A stretch of DNA of 64,000 bases from CAYJAY01 sp964368445 (GTDB lineage Bacteria > Bacillota > Clostridia > Oscillospirales > Ruminococcaceae), in contig CAYJAY010000006.1 of NCBI GenBank assembly GCA_964368445.1, positions 20,969-84,968 of the forward strand, written 5' to 3'. The notes beneath the pieces are model-generated. The model saw only the letters and a list, made by a program, of their open reading frames with translations, was not told the DNA's origin and made no database searches. Position numbers and translations under genes: made by a program. Below, in pieces: positions 32,966 through 42,158 of this stretch; within the stretch, counting starts at the first letter, position 1, and the number at the start of each line of letters is the position of its first letter.

Positions 32966-34869
32966 TATTCAATATATTCCTCAATTCTTCCCTTGCCCGA
33001 CTTTTTAACTTTGTACATCGCCTTGTCTGCAAGCGTCACCATCATATCATAGTCGACATATTTTTTATCATAGAAAACATATCCACCCGAAAAGCTAATC
33101 GGCAGTTTCTTTTTGTTAGGTAGCGCAACAAACGCTTGGGCTATGTGTTCGCGTAGTTCTTCGATATACCCTTCAAGCTCTTTTCTGCTTTCCGCGTTGT
33201 GTATGACCAAAACAAACTCATCGCCACCAAGCCTCGTAGCTATTATATTTGGTGCGCTACAGCTTATCAAAATGCTAGCGGCCGTAACCAACAGTTTGTC
33301 ACCGTAATCGTGTCCGTAGTTGTCGTTAAGGAACTTTAGGTTGTCAAGGTCAAGCATTATAACAACGGCTTCACTAATCTGTTTTGAGGTATAAAACAAG
33401 CGGTTCATTCTTTCTTTAAATCCCCAACGAGAATAAAGCATCGTAAGATTGTCTATGTCGCGTTGGCTTCTAAGCGTCTCTTGTTTGTAAACCTCGTCGG
33501 TAACATCGATAACAAGGCCCCAAAACTTCCCAAACTCGTCAAACATCTTAACCTTCACATAATATGGCCTGCCGTCTGACTCGATTAAAAATATATCTCC
33601 GTCTTGTTCGATAGGGTTGTTTAAAATTCTATTAAGATGCTGTTTAAACACCGTTCCGTTTTGCAAAATTTGTCTTGTTTCGATAGGGTCAATATGCAAA
33701 ATTTCGCCGAGTTTTCCGATTGGCCTAACGCGGTTTTGCTCTCTTTGTGAAACAAAAAGGGCTATCGGCACCGTCACGTTTTGGAATATCTCGTTTATAC
33801 GTTTGTTGTTGTCGGTTAGTTCCGCTACCATCTCGTTGATGCTTGAACTTAATGAGATAAATTCCGGGGTTTTATCTATATCGATTTTAACGTCCAAATC
33901 CCCTTCGGTTATTTTATTTAACCCATCTATCAATTTATATACAGGATTTATAAACGACGTTGAAATCGAAAAAACTATCATCAACACAACCGCCGCCGCA
34001 ACCGCCACAATCGCCATTGCGTTGAAAAATATCGTGTTAAAAACATCCGCGTAAAGATCCGTTTCGTTTATTCCTATCGCAATTACAAGATTATCAAAAT
34101 TCTCGGAATAGTAGTGGTATGTCTTGTCTTGATATTCAATCTCGCCCAACCGGTTTGGCTCGGAAATTATTTTGCTTGTGTTGTTGTCCAAAACACCATG
34201 CCCCGAAGCGGCATGAACCTCCCCCGTTTCGTTGTCAAAAACAACAAAATCATGTTTGGTGTCGGTTACTAAAAGCGGCAAGACATATGCTAAATCGGTG
34301 TCTTTAAGGATTTCTATGAGGTGTTCCGGTTGGTGTCCTACTTGGACGATAATGTCTTTTGTGTCGTTCCAAACCGTTGCGTATTGCATCAAGGAACCGT
34401 CCGCAGTGTTTGGAACAAGGTCTTGCGCCAACGCAAGATTTTCATCGTATAACATCGGCTTGAAAAAAGCCATCTGCTCTCCCGAATCGAAAGAAAACCC
34501 GACATATTCCGGAACCGTTCCGGCAAAAATCGTCCCCGTTTGATCGAAAAAATGAATTTCATCTATATACAAAAGTTCCATGTATTCGGTTAACGTTTTT
34601 TCGTCATACATCAACTCGGGATCTTGCGAGATAGCCTTTGCAATAACTCCGGCTTTGCTTATATAATCAAGCTTTAAATCGGCCTTCATCGTTTCGATAG
34701 TTTCGTTGTTTATCTGTATTCGGTCTTTTATCTGTTCAATTTTTATCGTTGCTTCGTAAAGAAACTCGCGCTCGACTTGAATTATGCGAAAAACGTAACT
34801 TAATAAGAACGTCATAAACGCACAGACAACGATAGCCATTATTAATCTTGTTACGATAATCTTTTTCAA
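32965..34869 (-). CDS. Membrane-bound diguanylate cyclase (Cache-HAMP-PAS-GGDEF)
   Basis: The 634-aa protein has a membrane helix near the N-terminus, an extracellular Cache-like sensor domain of about 240 residues, a second helix (about 280-305), a HAMP-like linker (NPVYKLIDGLNKITEGDLDV), a PAS-like region and a C-terminal GGDEF domain. The active-site motif is intact (RLGGDEFVLV), with DLDNLKFLNDNYGHDYGD upstream, so it should make cyclic-di-GMP. The inhibitory RxxD site expected five residues before GGDEF is not present. It provides the synthesis arm to the two EAL proteins in this window. Confidence 0.93.
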   Translation of the reverse strand: MKKIIVTRLIMAIVVCAFMTFLLSYVFRIIQVEREFLYEATIKIEQIKDRIQINNETIETMKADLKLDYISKAGVIAKAISQDPELMYDEKTLTEYMELLYIDEIHFFDQTGTIFAGTVPEYVGFSFDSGEQMAFFKPMLYDENLALAQDLVPNTADGSLMQYATVWNDTKDIIVQVGHQPEHLIEILKDTDLAYVLPLLVTDTKHDFVVFDNETGEVHAASGHGVLDNNTSKIISEPNRLGEIEYQDKTYHYYSENFDNLVIAIGINETDLYADVFNTIFFNAMAIVAVAAAVVLMIVFSISTSFINPVYKLIDGLNKITEGDLDVKIDIDKTPEFISLSSSINEMVAELTDNNKRINEIFQNVTVPIALFVSQREQNRVRPIGKLGEILHIDPIETRQILQNGTVFKQHLNRILNNPIEQDGDIFLIESDGRPYYVKVKMFDEFGKFWGLVIDVTDEVYKQETLRSQRDIDNLTMLYSRWGFKERMNRLFYTSKQISEAVVIMLDLDNLKFLNDNYGHDYGDKLLVTAASILISCSAPNIIATRLGGDEFVLVIHNAESRKELEGYIEELREHIAQAFVALPNKKKLPISFSGGYVFYDKKYVDYDMMVTLADKAMYKVKKSGKGRIEEYIE

Positions 34870-35030
34870 CGCCGCTGCTCCTTTGTGGAAACTTTTTAAA
34901 TATCCGATATTTCCTCATGCTATAAAGATACCACAAAGTTGTAAATTCAAAGTAAAAAGTATTTGAACAATGTTAACATTTTTAAGGGAAAAAATCAACC
35001 TATTTTATCAGCTAATTCAATAGAATTAGT

Positions 35031-38000
35031 TTAAGAGTTTAACTGTTCAATCGAGTCGATAGCCGCCGAGAGGCTGTCCTCCCCAGCGAGAAGTTTAACC
35101 GATATATAGCTTTTCCCTTTAGAGGAAACCAAAACTTTTCGTTTTTTACAAGCTATTAATTTAACGACTTTGTCGGGGTCTATGCTATCGGTATATAAAA
35201 GAACCGTGTTGTCGCGTTCACGAATTTCATAGATGTTAAGCTCGGCGGCATAACGCCTTAAAAGCGAAACCGAAATGAGGTTTAATATATTTTTTCGCGG
35301 TTCACCGAAACGGTCGCGAAGTTCTTCGATTATCTCGTCGCCGTCCTCGCGGTTTTCGACCGCCGCAATCTTTTTATACATGTCCAAACGACTTTCGATA
35401 TCCTCGATATATCTTTCCGAAATATACGCCTCGACCGAAAGGTCGACGACACATTCTGTTTTTGATTTTTGGGTTACTATTCCTTTTTCGTCATCGATAG
35501 CTTGTTCCAAAATTTTAATATATGTTTCGTATCCAACCGCTTCCATGTGTCCGCTTTGACGCGCCGACAAAACGCTCCCCGCTCCGCGTATCTGGAGATC
35601 TTGAAGCGCTATTTTAAAACCACTTCCGAAACTTGTGAAATCTCGTATCGCGGAAAGACGTTTAGCCGCAATTTCGCTTACAACTTTGTTCTTTTTAAAC
35701 GTGAAGTATGCATAAGCTTTTCTTGAACTTCTGCCTACCCGTCCGCGTATTTGGTAGAGCTGTGAAAGCCCCATAGTGTCGGCGTTTTCAACGATGAGGG
35801 TGTTTGCGTTCGCGACGTCTATACCCGTTTCGATGATAGTTGTACACACAAGTATGTCACATTCGTTGTTGGTTACTTTTTGCCAAACCGACGAGAGGCT
35901 TTGTTCGCTCATCTTGCCGTGGGCAACCTCAATCTCCGCGTCGGGAAACCGTTCTTTTAACCTATATGCAACCCTGTCGATAGTTTCGACACGGTTGTAA
36001 AGATAGTAGACCTGTCCGCCGCGCGAGAGTTCGCGTTTGATAGCGTCGTCAAGCGTTGCTTCGTCGTGTTCAATGACATACGTCATGACGGGAGAACGGT
36101 CTATCGGGGGTTGTTCTATTATAGACATGTCGCGTATTCCGCTCATCGCCATGTTAAGGGTACGCGGAATCGGGGTTGCGGAAAGCGTCAACACATCGAC
36201 GCCCTTAAATGTTTCTTTAAGCTTTTCTTTGTGTGCAACGCCGAAACGTTGTTCCTCGTCAACTATCAAAAGCCCAAGATCCTTAAAGTTTATATCTTTT
36301 TGCAAAAGTCTATGTGTTCCAACCGCAATGTCAACCGTTCCGTTTTTGATTCCGACAATCGCTTTTTCAATCTGTTTTTTTGTCGAAAACCTCGAGAGCA
36401 TCGAGATTTTAAGCGGAAAATGTTCCATGCGTTCGCTAAACGTTCCGAAATGTTGCCACGCTAGGATTGTTGTCGGAACAAGAACCGCGACTTGTTTTCC
36501 GCTTGCAACACATTTAAACGCGGCGCGAAGAGCGACCTCGGTTTTTCCGACCCCAACGTCGCCACAAACAAGCCGGTCCATCGGGGCCGCTTTTTGCATA
36601 TCTTTTTTGACCTCGGATATCGCCGATATCTGGTCGTCTGTTTCGTCATACGGAAAACGCGCTTCAAAATCACTTTGCCAGTCTCCGTCGTCGTCAAACG
36701 CAAAGCCTTCGGCGCGTTCGCGCTCACTATAAAGAGCTATAAGTTCTTTTGCCATCTCGCGGACGCTTCGGTATACCTGTTGTTTTGTTTTTGCCCAGTC
36801 GTTTGAATTAAGTTTCGCAAGCGTCGTCCTGTCGTTTTTATCTTTTGGGGAGATATAGGGCGACACAAGGTCTAAAAGTGTCACCGGGACAAAAAGCACA
36901 TCTTCTCCGCGGTATCTTATCTTTATATAATCTTTTATTATGTCGTGGTGTTCGATTCGATGTATGCCGTCAAAACGCCCTATTCCGTGGTTGGCGTGTA
37001 CGACAAGGTCGCCTTTATGAAGGTCTTCAAGGCTTCCGAACCCTTTCGCGGCTTTTTTAGGTTTTGTGGTTTTTTTGCCTTTTAATCTGTCGCGCGAACC
37101 GGTAACAACCGCAAACTTCGCAGACGGTATCTCAAAACCTCCCGAAACGGAACCTTCGCAAAGCGAGACATGTCCCGGCTTTGGCGCTTCGTCCTTAAAA
37201 AGACTTGCCGAGATGCCAAGTTCGTTAAGGTCATATCGCCATGTTTTTGCCGTCTTAAGAGTTCCACAAAAAGCTACTACCGAAAATTTCGAATCGGTAT
37301 ATCGTTTAACATCTTCGGCAAAGCTTGAAAACTCGACAGGTATGTGCGGAACACCGTTTGAATTTATGTTTACAGTTTCGTCAAGGGGAATTCCGCCCAT
37401 GCTTCTCGCGAACGCGTCACAATAGACATGTGCGTTTTGTGAATAATCCGAAACGTTTAGTTTTTTGTAAAACTCTGACGCGGGATATTCGCAAAGACCT
37501 TGGTTTTTGTACGAAGAAAACTCGGCGGTTAACGTTTCGTTCAGCGTTTTCGCTTTTATCGGTATCGTGTGGTATTCCGAGAAAAACAAAATCTTGTCGT
37601 CTATATAATCCGCTATCGTCTGTTTTTTACGGTATAAAAGCGGAAGATATCTGTCGGGGGTTTCTATCCAAAGTCCGTCGCCTAGACGTTCGATGTCGCG
37701 TTTTACGATTTCGCAAAGGCGTTCAATTTTACATTTTTTCAAAAAATCCGAAAGCTTGTCTTTGGCGGTTTCGATGTCTGTTGCCATGACCTCGCGTGCC
37801 GGAAGAATGTCGAGATGTTTAATCTTTTTTATTCTTCTTTGGGTTAGTATATCAAATTCGAATATGTCGGTTATCTCGTCCCCGAAAAAATCAAGGCGAA
37901 CGGGGTTTTTGTCCGACGCGGAAAACACGTCGACAATTCCGCCACGCACAGAAAATTGTCCTTTTCCGTCCACCTTAGACACGCGGACAAACCCGAGGTT

Positions 38001-38459
38001 CACAAGTTTTGACGAAAGTTGTTTTATGTCTATCAAAGTTTTTTTGTCAAGTCTCACGGCGAGTTGGCGCATCTCGTCGACAGGCATCGTGTGTGAAACA
38101 AACGCTTCGACGGAACAACAAACTATCGAAGCTTGCGAGAACAAAAGCGAACCTAGCGCCGAAATCCTTTCAAGTTCTCCGTCCCTTGAAACCGAGGAAG
38201 CGTCGATAATCGAAAAATCGCGTGAGGGGAAAAAAACGACGTTTTGAACTCCGTATGACAAAAGATCTTGATAAAACGTGTGTGCATCTTTGTCCGTTTC
38301 GGTTACCACCACGACGGTTTTATTCGTTTTTTCAAAAAGACCGCCCGCAAACAAAACGCGTCCTTCTTTTTGCAAACCAAAAAGAGCCGTCTTTTTATTT
38401 TGCATGACGGCTTTTTCTAAAATATTAAATCCACTTGAATTTGTAATCCTGCTAAACAA
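35031..38459 (-). CDS. mfd: Transcription-repair coupling factor
   Basis: Mfd removes RNA polymerase stalled at DNA damage and recruits UvrA. The 1142-aa product is full length: N-terminal UvrB-like region, CarD-like RNA-polymerase-interaction domain (DLHKGDLVVHANHGIGRFDG), RecG-like helicase with Walker A GDVGVGKTE and DEEQRFGV, motif VI QIRGRVGRS, and the C-terminal regulatory TRCF domain. The TTG start is 3 bases after the stop of the upstream membrane-protein gene; AAAGGAAA precedes it at long spacing. Next to mfd, SpoVT or pth genes are common but are not seen here. Confidence 0.96.
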   Translation of the reverse strand: MFSRITNSSGFNILEKAVMQNKKTALFGLQKEGRVLFAGGLFEKTNKTVVVVTETDKDAHTFYQDLLSYGVQNVVFFPSRDFSIIDASSVSRDGELERISALGSLLFSQASIVCCSVEAFVSHTMPVDEMRQLAVRLDKKTLIDIKQLSSKLVNLGFVRVSKVDGKGQFSVRGGIVDVFSASDKNPVRLDFFGDEITDIFEFDILTQRRIKKIKHLDILPAREVMATDIETAKDKLSDFLKKCKIERLCEIVKRDIERLGDGLWIETPDRYLPLLYRKKQTIADYIDDKILFFSEYHTIPIKAKTLNETLTAEFSSYKNQGLCEYPASEFYKKLNVSDYSQNAHVYCDAFARSMGGIPLDETVNINSNGVPHIPVEFSSFAEDVKRYTDSKFSVVAFCGTLKTAKTWRYDLNELGISASLFKDEAPKPGHVSLCEGSVSGGFEIPSAKFAVVTGSRDRLKGKKTTKPKKAAKGFGSLEDLHKGDLVVHANHGIGRFDGIHRIEHHDIIKDYIKIRYRGEDVLFVPVTLLDLVSPYISPKDKNDRTTLAKLNSNDWAKTKQQVYRSVREMAKELIALYSERERAEGFAFDDDGDWQSDFEARFPYDETDDQISAISEVKKDMQKAAPMDRLVCGDVGVGKTEVALRAAFKCVASGKQVAVLVPTTILAWQHFGTFSERMEHFPLKISMLSRFSTKKQIEKAIVGIKNGTVDIAVGTHRLLQKDINFKDLGLLIVDEEQRFGVAHKEKLKETFKGVDVLTLSATPIPRTLNMAMSGIRDMSIIEQPPIDRSPVMTYVIEHDEATLDDAIKRELSRGGQVYYLYNRVETIDRVAYRLKERFPDAEIEVAHGKMSEQSLSSVWQKVTNNECDILVCTTIIETGIDVANANTLIVENADTMGLSQLYQIRGRVGRSSRKAYAYFTFKKNKVVSEIAAKRLSAIRDFTSFGSGFKIALQDLQIRGAGSVLSARQSGHMEAVGYETYIKILEQAIDDEKGIVTQKSKTECVVDLSVEAYISERYIEDIESRLDMYKKIAAVENREDGDEIIEELRDRFGEPRKNILNLISVSLLRRYAAELNIYEIRERDNTVLLYTDSIDPDKVVKLIACKKRKVLVSSKGKSYISVKLLAGEDSLSAAIDSIEQLNS

Positions 38460-38462
38460 TTT

Positions 38463-39248
38463 TTATTTCGTTTCCTTTTTTAACTTTGGCATAAACATGC
38501 TTGCTATCTTTCCGTGGCCGTGTCTTCTTTGGTAGAAAAAACCGATAATTGAAAACGCAACCGCGCCGATAAAGTTAACAAACATATCAAGCATCGTGTC
38601 TATAAGCCCGATGTCGATATATCCGCCATATGCCCATTGTTCGCCGTTTATAACTATCGTTTCGATAGGAAGCGTTACCGCGCTGTTTTTTCCTTCGGGG
38701 TTAAAAAGAACCGACGAAATCTGTGGGATAATCGTGTCTTTTTGCATGTCGGTTAAAAAAATCGCGTCCATTGAATATTCGAAGAATTCCCAAATTACCG
38801 CCGTCGTCATCGAAAAACAAAACGCGAAAAACGCCACAAAAAACGGGGTTAGAGTAAACTGGATTTTATCGTTATTGTTTAGAATTGCTATAAGCGAAAA
38901 GCCTATTGCCGCCATGATAAATCCGTTGGTCGTGTGGAGCATGTCGTCCCACAAGGCATACCGAAGATAGTATTCCCCAATCTCTCCCAAAATCTGCGCC
39001 GCAAACACAAACAACACTATGATAGCTTCAAGGCCTTGTGGCAGGGCTATGTTAAAACGTCGATCGACTATCGACGGAATCATTATGAGCGCTAATGACA
39101 CGACACACATAAAAACGTTTGACCAGTTGCGCGATATGATACTTAAAACCATCACAACAAGGATAAAAAAACGTACTGTGAAATAGAAGCCATAACGTAT
39201 TTTGTTTTCTTTTGTGTATGTTTTGAAGTCTTTAAAAAAGTTCCTCAT
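38463..39248 (-). CDS. Conserved clostridial multi-spanning membrane protein
   Basis: A 261-aa protein with about seven hydrophobic helices. Conserved-looking segments are AAQILGEIGEYY, LWDDMLHTTNGF, CFSMTTAVIWEFFEYSMD, then DMQKDTIIP and GLIDTMLDMFVNF. Charged and aromatic residues inside helices (His, Asp, Glu) suggest an enzyme or transporter pocket rather than a simple anchor. I recall similar clostridial proteins but no established function; a relation to DUF2238/YjdF-type proteins is possible but uncertain. It ends 3 bases before mfd begins, so the two are cotranscribed. Confidence 0.85.
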   Translation of the reverse strand: MRNFFKDFKTYTKENKIRYGFYFTVRFFILVVMVLSIISRNWSNVFMCVVSLALIMIPSIVDRRFNIALPQGLEAIIVLFVFAAQILGEIGEYYLRYALWDDMLHTTNGFIMAAIGFSLIAILNNNDKIQFTLTPFFVAFFAFCFSMTTAVIWEFFEYSMDAIFLTDMQKDTIIPQISSVLFNPEGKNSAVTLPIETIVINGEQWAYGGYIDIGLIDTMLDMFVNFIGAVAFSIIGFFYQRRHGHGKIASMFMPKLKKETK

Positions 39249-39342
39249 CTTTAAAATTTCCTTTCAAGTTTTATATAGTTAATTTAATATCTTTGTTGCC
39301 TTGTATTTTAAAATAATGAATTTTGAGGTATAATATTGTTAA

Positions 39343-39517
39343 TGCGTAATTCGTAATTCGTAATTCGTAATTTAAACCGCCTGACCATAACCTCCGCCAT
39401 AAGGCAGAGTTGGTCAAGATGCACAATCTCCACCTGCGGTGGAGCTAAATACAAATAATTAAATCGTCGCGCAGCGACACCTTAATTACGAATTACGAAT
39501 TACGCATTACGAATTAT
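39343..39517. repeat. Intergenic element bounded by inverted GAATTAC arrays
   Basis: The left edge is an ATTCGTA array (about 39343-39372) and the right edge its inverse, ATTACGA (39484-39517), so the two arrays form terminal inverted repeats. Between them are hairpins TGACCA...TGGTCA (39382-39416), CTCCACC-TGC-GGTGGAG (39429-39445) and GTCGC-GCA-GCGAC (39466-39478) followed by ACC. The hairpin at 39382 matches that at 27050. No coding frame. It ends about 20 bases before the next gene's start. Confidence 0.8.
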
Positions 39518-39536
39518 AAATCAGGTGGTAAAAACA

Positions 39537-41312
39537 ATGGGTAGGATAAAAAACTTTTCCAACAAAGCTTATGAATATCTTAAAACCGACATAAGACTTA
39601 AACATCTTGTCATAATAATCGCCGTTTCGGTTATGTTTAAACTTTTGTTGGTTTCATTCCAGATGATAACTATCTATCCAAACGCGGCGCCGGTCGACGA
39701 CGAGCTTATGTTTTCGGCGGCACAATCTATCGGCGAAGGAAACTGGCTTGGCGAATACGGTTATGCGACTATGGCAAAGCACATGTTTTTCTCGGTGTGG
39801 CTGTTTGCGTTAAACACGCTACACATACCATATCTTATAGGCGGCCAACTTTTATATCTTGCGGCGGTGTTGCTTTGCGTTTGTGCGACAAAACCGCTCA
39901 TGCAAAAAAGGTTACATTCGCTTTTGCTTTTTGACATACTATGGTTTTCGCCGATAAGCGTCGCCGAATACACAACACGAGTTTATATAGACAACATCTA
40001 TTCGTCCGTATGTCTTTTGTTTTTTGCGTCGATAATTGGGTTTGCGTTAAGATTTAACAAACCGTTTAAAAACTGTGTGTTTTACAGCGTCCTGTCGGGG
40101 GTTTCTCTCGCCGTCGTTTGGCTTACAAAAGACGACGCTATATGGGTTTTGCCGTTTGGCATCTGCGCCATTTTAATTAGCTTAATTTTTATTTTAACAT
40201 CAAAACTTTCGTTTGTCGATAAAATACTTAAATTATTATCCCCTGTTTTAATAGTTGTATTATTTATTGGTGGAACTTCTTTGTACAAGGCACAAAACCT
40301 TGAACATTACGGACGATATATCATAAGCGATTACACGTCGGACGAATTTCAAGATTTCATCGGCGCAATGGTTGCCGCCGACACAAGCGGCCCACATGCC
40401 GGAATCTTGATAAGCCGTGAAACGCGGTTGAAGCTATACGACGCGATACCGGAACTTGCGGCGGTTGGCGAGTATCTCGAAACCGATAAATACTACAACA
40501 GCGTGGGCTTCGTCGACCGCCAAGAACTTAAAAGTGGCGGTGTGCTTTGGGCGATACGAGAAGCGGCATTTGAGGCCGGTTTTGCCGACACTCCGCAAAA
40601 AGCCGAACAGTTCTATAGCTCTATGACAACGCAAATCTACGATGCAATTGCGTCGGGCGAAATTGAAGGCAATCTTTACGGTGCAAACCCAATCTCGGCA
40701 ACGCTTGTTCCGTTCGACTATCGCTATATTCTTCCGACAGCGCGTGAGATGATAAACTCGTTTGAAGTTTTGGTTAACTTCCAGCAAACCTCGACGCTAG
40801 CTCCGCTTAGCATCGCGACGCTTGAAGAGGCGGCGGAATGGGGCGACTATACCAGCACCAAAGTAAGCAACACCGCCGTGGTAAACTCGAACGAGCCTTT
40901 TTACAATCCGCTCGAACTTTTAGTCGAGGTTATATACAAGGTTATAACGTCTTTTTACCGTGTAATCGTTCCCGTGCTTTTAGTTTCAAGTTTTTATTTT
41001 TTAATCAAAGACATAAAAAAATCGTTTAAAGATTTAAAAAATAAACAGTTTTCGTTACAGGTAATTAAAACTATCTTGTTAATTGGAATACTTCTATCGA
41101 TAGTTTTAAGGATTACAATAATATCATACATCGAGGTGAGCAGTTTCAGGATAGGAACAGACCTCATGTATCTTGCCCCCGCCGCAACGTTGATGTTGAT
41201 GTTCGCTTCATATTCCGAAATTAAGTTTTTTAAAAGATTTATCAAAAAGATAGACAAGCAAGACAAATTAGATAAAGAAAAAAAGGAGAGCTTAGCGTAT
41301 GAAAAGCATTAA
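39537..41312 (+). CDS. Multi-spanning membrane protein, GT-C glycosyltransferase-like
   Basis: The 591-aa protein has about ten membrane helices. The first extracytoplasmic loop carries an acidic pair (NAAPVDDELM) and a later loop has WLTKDDAIW, an arrangement reminiscent of GT-C lipid-sugar-dependent glycosyltransferases. A soluble extracytoplasmic insert of about 200 residues (about 260-465) follows helix 8. The C-terminus is Lys-rich and cytoplasmic. Start ATG 39537 follows AGGTGG; a GTG 12 bases earlier is less likely. It overlaps the next gene. It might modify the cell envelope, but donor and acceptor are unknown. Confidence 0.75.
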   Translation: MGRIKNFSNKAYEYLKTDIRLKHLVIIIAVSVMFKLLLVSFQMITIYPNAAPVDDELMFSAAQSIGEGNWLGEYGYATMAKHMFFSVWLFALNTLHIPYLIGGQLLYLAAVLLCVCATKPLMQKRLHSLLLFDILWFSPISVAEYTTRVYIDNIYSSVCLLFFASIIGFALRFNKPFKNCVFYSVLSGVSLAVVWLTKDDAIWVLPFGICAILISLIFILTSKLSFVDKILKLLSPVLIVVLFIGGTSLYKAQNLEHYGRYIISDYTSDEFQDFIGAMVAADTSGPHAGILISRETRLKLYDAIPELAAVGEYLETDKYYNSVGFVDRQELKSGGVLWAIREAAFEAGFADTPQKAEQFYSSMTTQIYDAIASGEIEGNLYGANPISATLVPFDYRYILPTAREMINSFEVLVNFQQTSTLAPLSIATLEEAAEWGDYTSTKVSNTAVVNSNEPFYNPLELLVEVIYKVITSFYRVIVPVLLVSSFYFLIKDIKKSFKDLKNKQFSLQVIKTILLIGILLSIVLRITIISYIEVSSFRIGTDLMYLAPAATLMLMFASYSEIKFFKRFIKKIDKQDKLDKEKKESLAYEKH

Positions 41313-41715
41313 ACCGGGCAGAGGCCCATCGTTCATGGGTGGCGTTGGGGGACTAGTTGCAGTTGTGTTCGGTATTTTTTGGACAATAATGGCGTTTTCG
41401 ATGGTTTCGGCGACGGGTGGCGCGTTATCTGTCTTCCCGATTTTCGGCATATTCTTTATAATATTCGGCATAATAAACACCGTTTATAACTTCAAAAACG
41501 CTACCGGTAAAAATCGGTTTTCCACGTTCGACATAGTGGACAGCAGCGAAGAACAAGACCCACTCGACAGATATGTACGCCGCGACGAAATTGTTGCAAA
41601 CGCCAATGACGATGATCGCGACACGGCAAGCGACGTGAATTTTTGTCCATATTGCGGAACAAAGATTAAAGAGGGTTTCGAGTTTTGCGCAAAATGCGGA
41701 AAAAAGTTGCCGTAA
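41299..41715 (+). CDS. Small membrane protein with C-terminal zinc ribbon
   Basis: The 138-aa protein has two membrane helices (about 14-35 and 42-62), an acidic linker and a C-terminal zinc ribbon, FCPYCGTKIKEGFEFCAKCG, with two CxxC pairs. Zinc-ribbon/membrane proteins of this kind are common in clostridia and of unknown function. It starts within the end of the preceding gene (14-base overlap), after AAAGGAGAG, so the two are translationally linked. Confidence 0.85.
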   Translation: MKSIKPGRGPSFMGGVGGLVAVVFGIFWTIMAFSMVSATGGALSVFPIFGIFFIIFGIINTVYNFKNATGKNRFSTFDIVDSSEEQDPLDRYVRRDEIVANANDDDRDTASDVNFCPYCGTKIKEGFEFCAKCGKKLP

Positions 41716-42158
41716 AAAATGTTAGCAACCTTAGCATATTTAAAACAAAGAGACCTTTAGTGCCGCCTTATATAGGTTGCTCTAAAGGTCCTTGATAAGC
41801 TATTCGCATTTTTACAATTAATATTAATTTTAACGTTGTCAAAAAAATATTAAGCACCTGTTGTTAAATAAAAACCACAACGCATATTTTGTAGGCTTTG
41901 CAAGTTTTTTGCAGTATACAGTTTACAAAGCGCAAAAGGCGGGGCGGGTTTTTAGGGCGTGTGTCGCCCTAAATCGTTGAGGGGGAATCCGGGGGGTGTT
42001 GGGGGATACAGTGGGGGAGAATCGAAACTCCCCCATGTACCCCCTGACAAACACAATTGTTTAAATTTAGCCTATTGAGTAAACTTAATAAATTTATTAT
42101 TTATCTTAAAGGAATACTTTGCAATTTAAAACAGAAAAGACAACCTAATAATACAACT
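41716..42158. other. Intergenic region between convergent genes, with hairpins
   Basis: No gene is supported. GACCTTTAG (41752-41760) pairs with CTAAAGGTC (41782-41790), without a T run. Further on there is TAGGGCG/CGCCCTA near 41955-41976 and GGGGGAGA/TCTCCCCC-like pairing near 42015-42036 in a G-rich tract (GGGGGAATCCGGGGGG) followed by a C-rich one. The G-rich run is unusual against the AT-rich surroundings. Confidence 0.6.
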
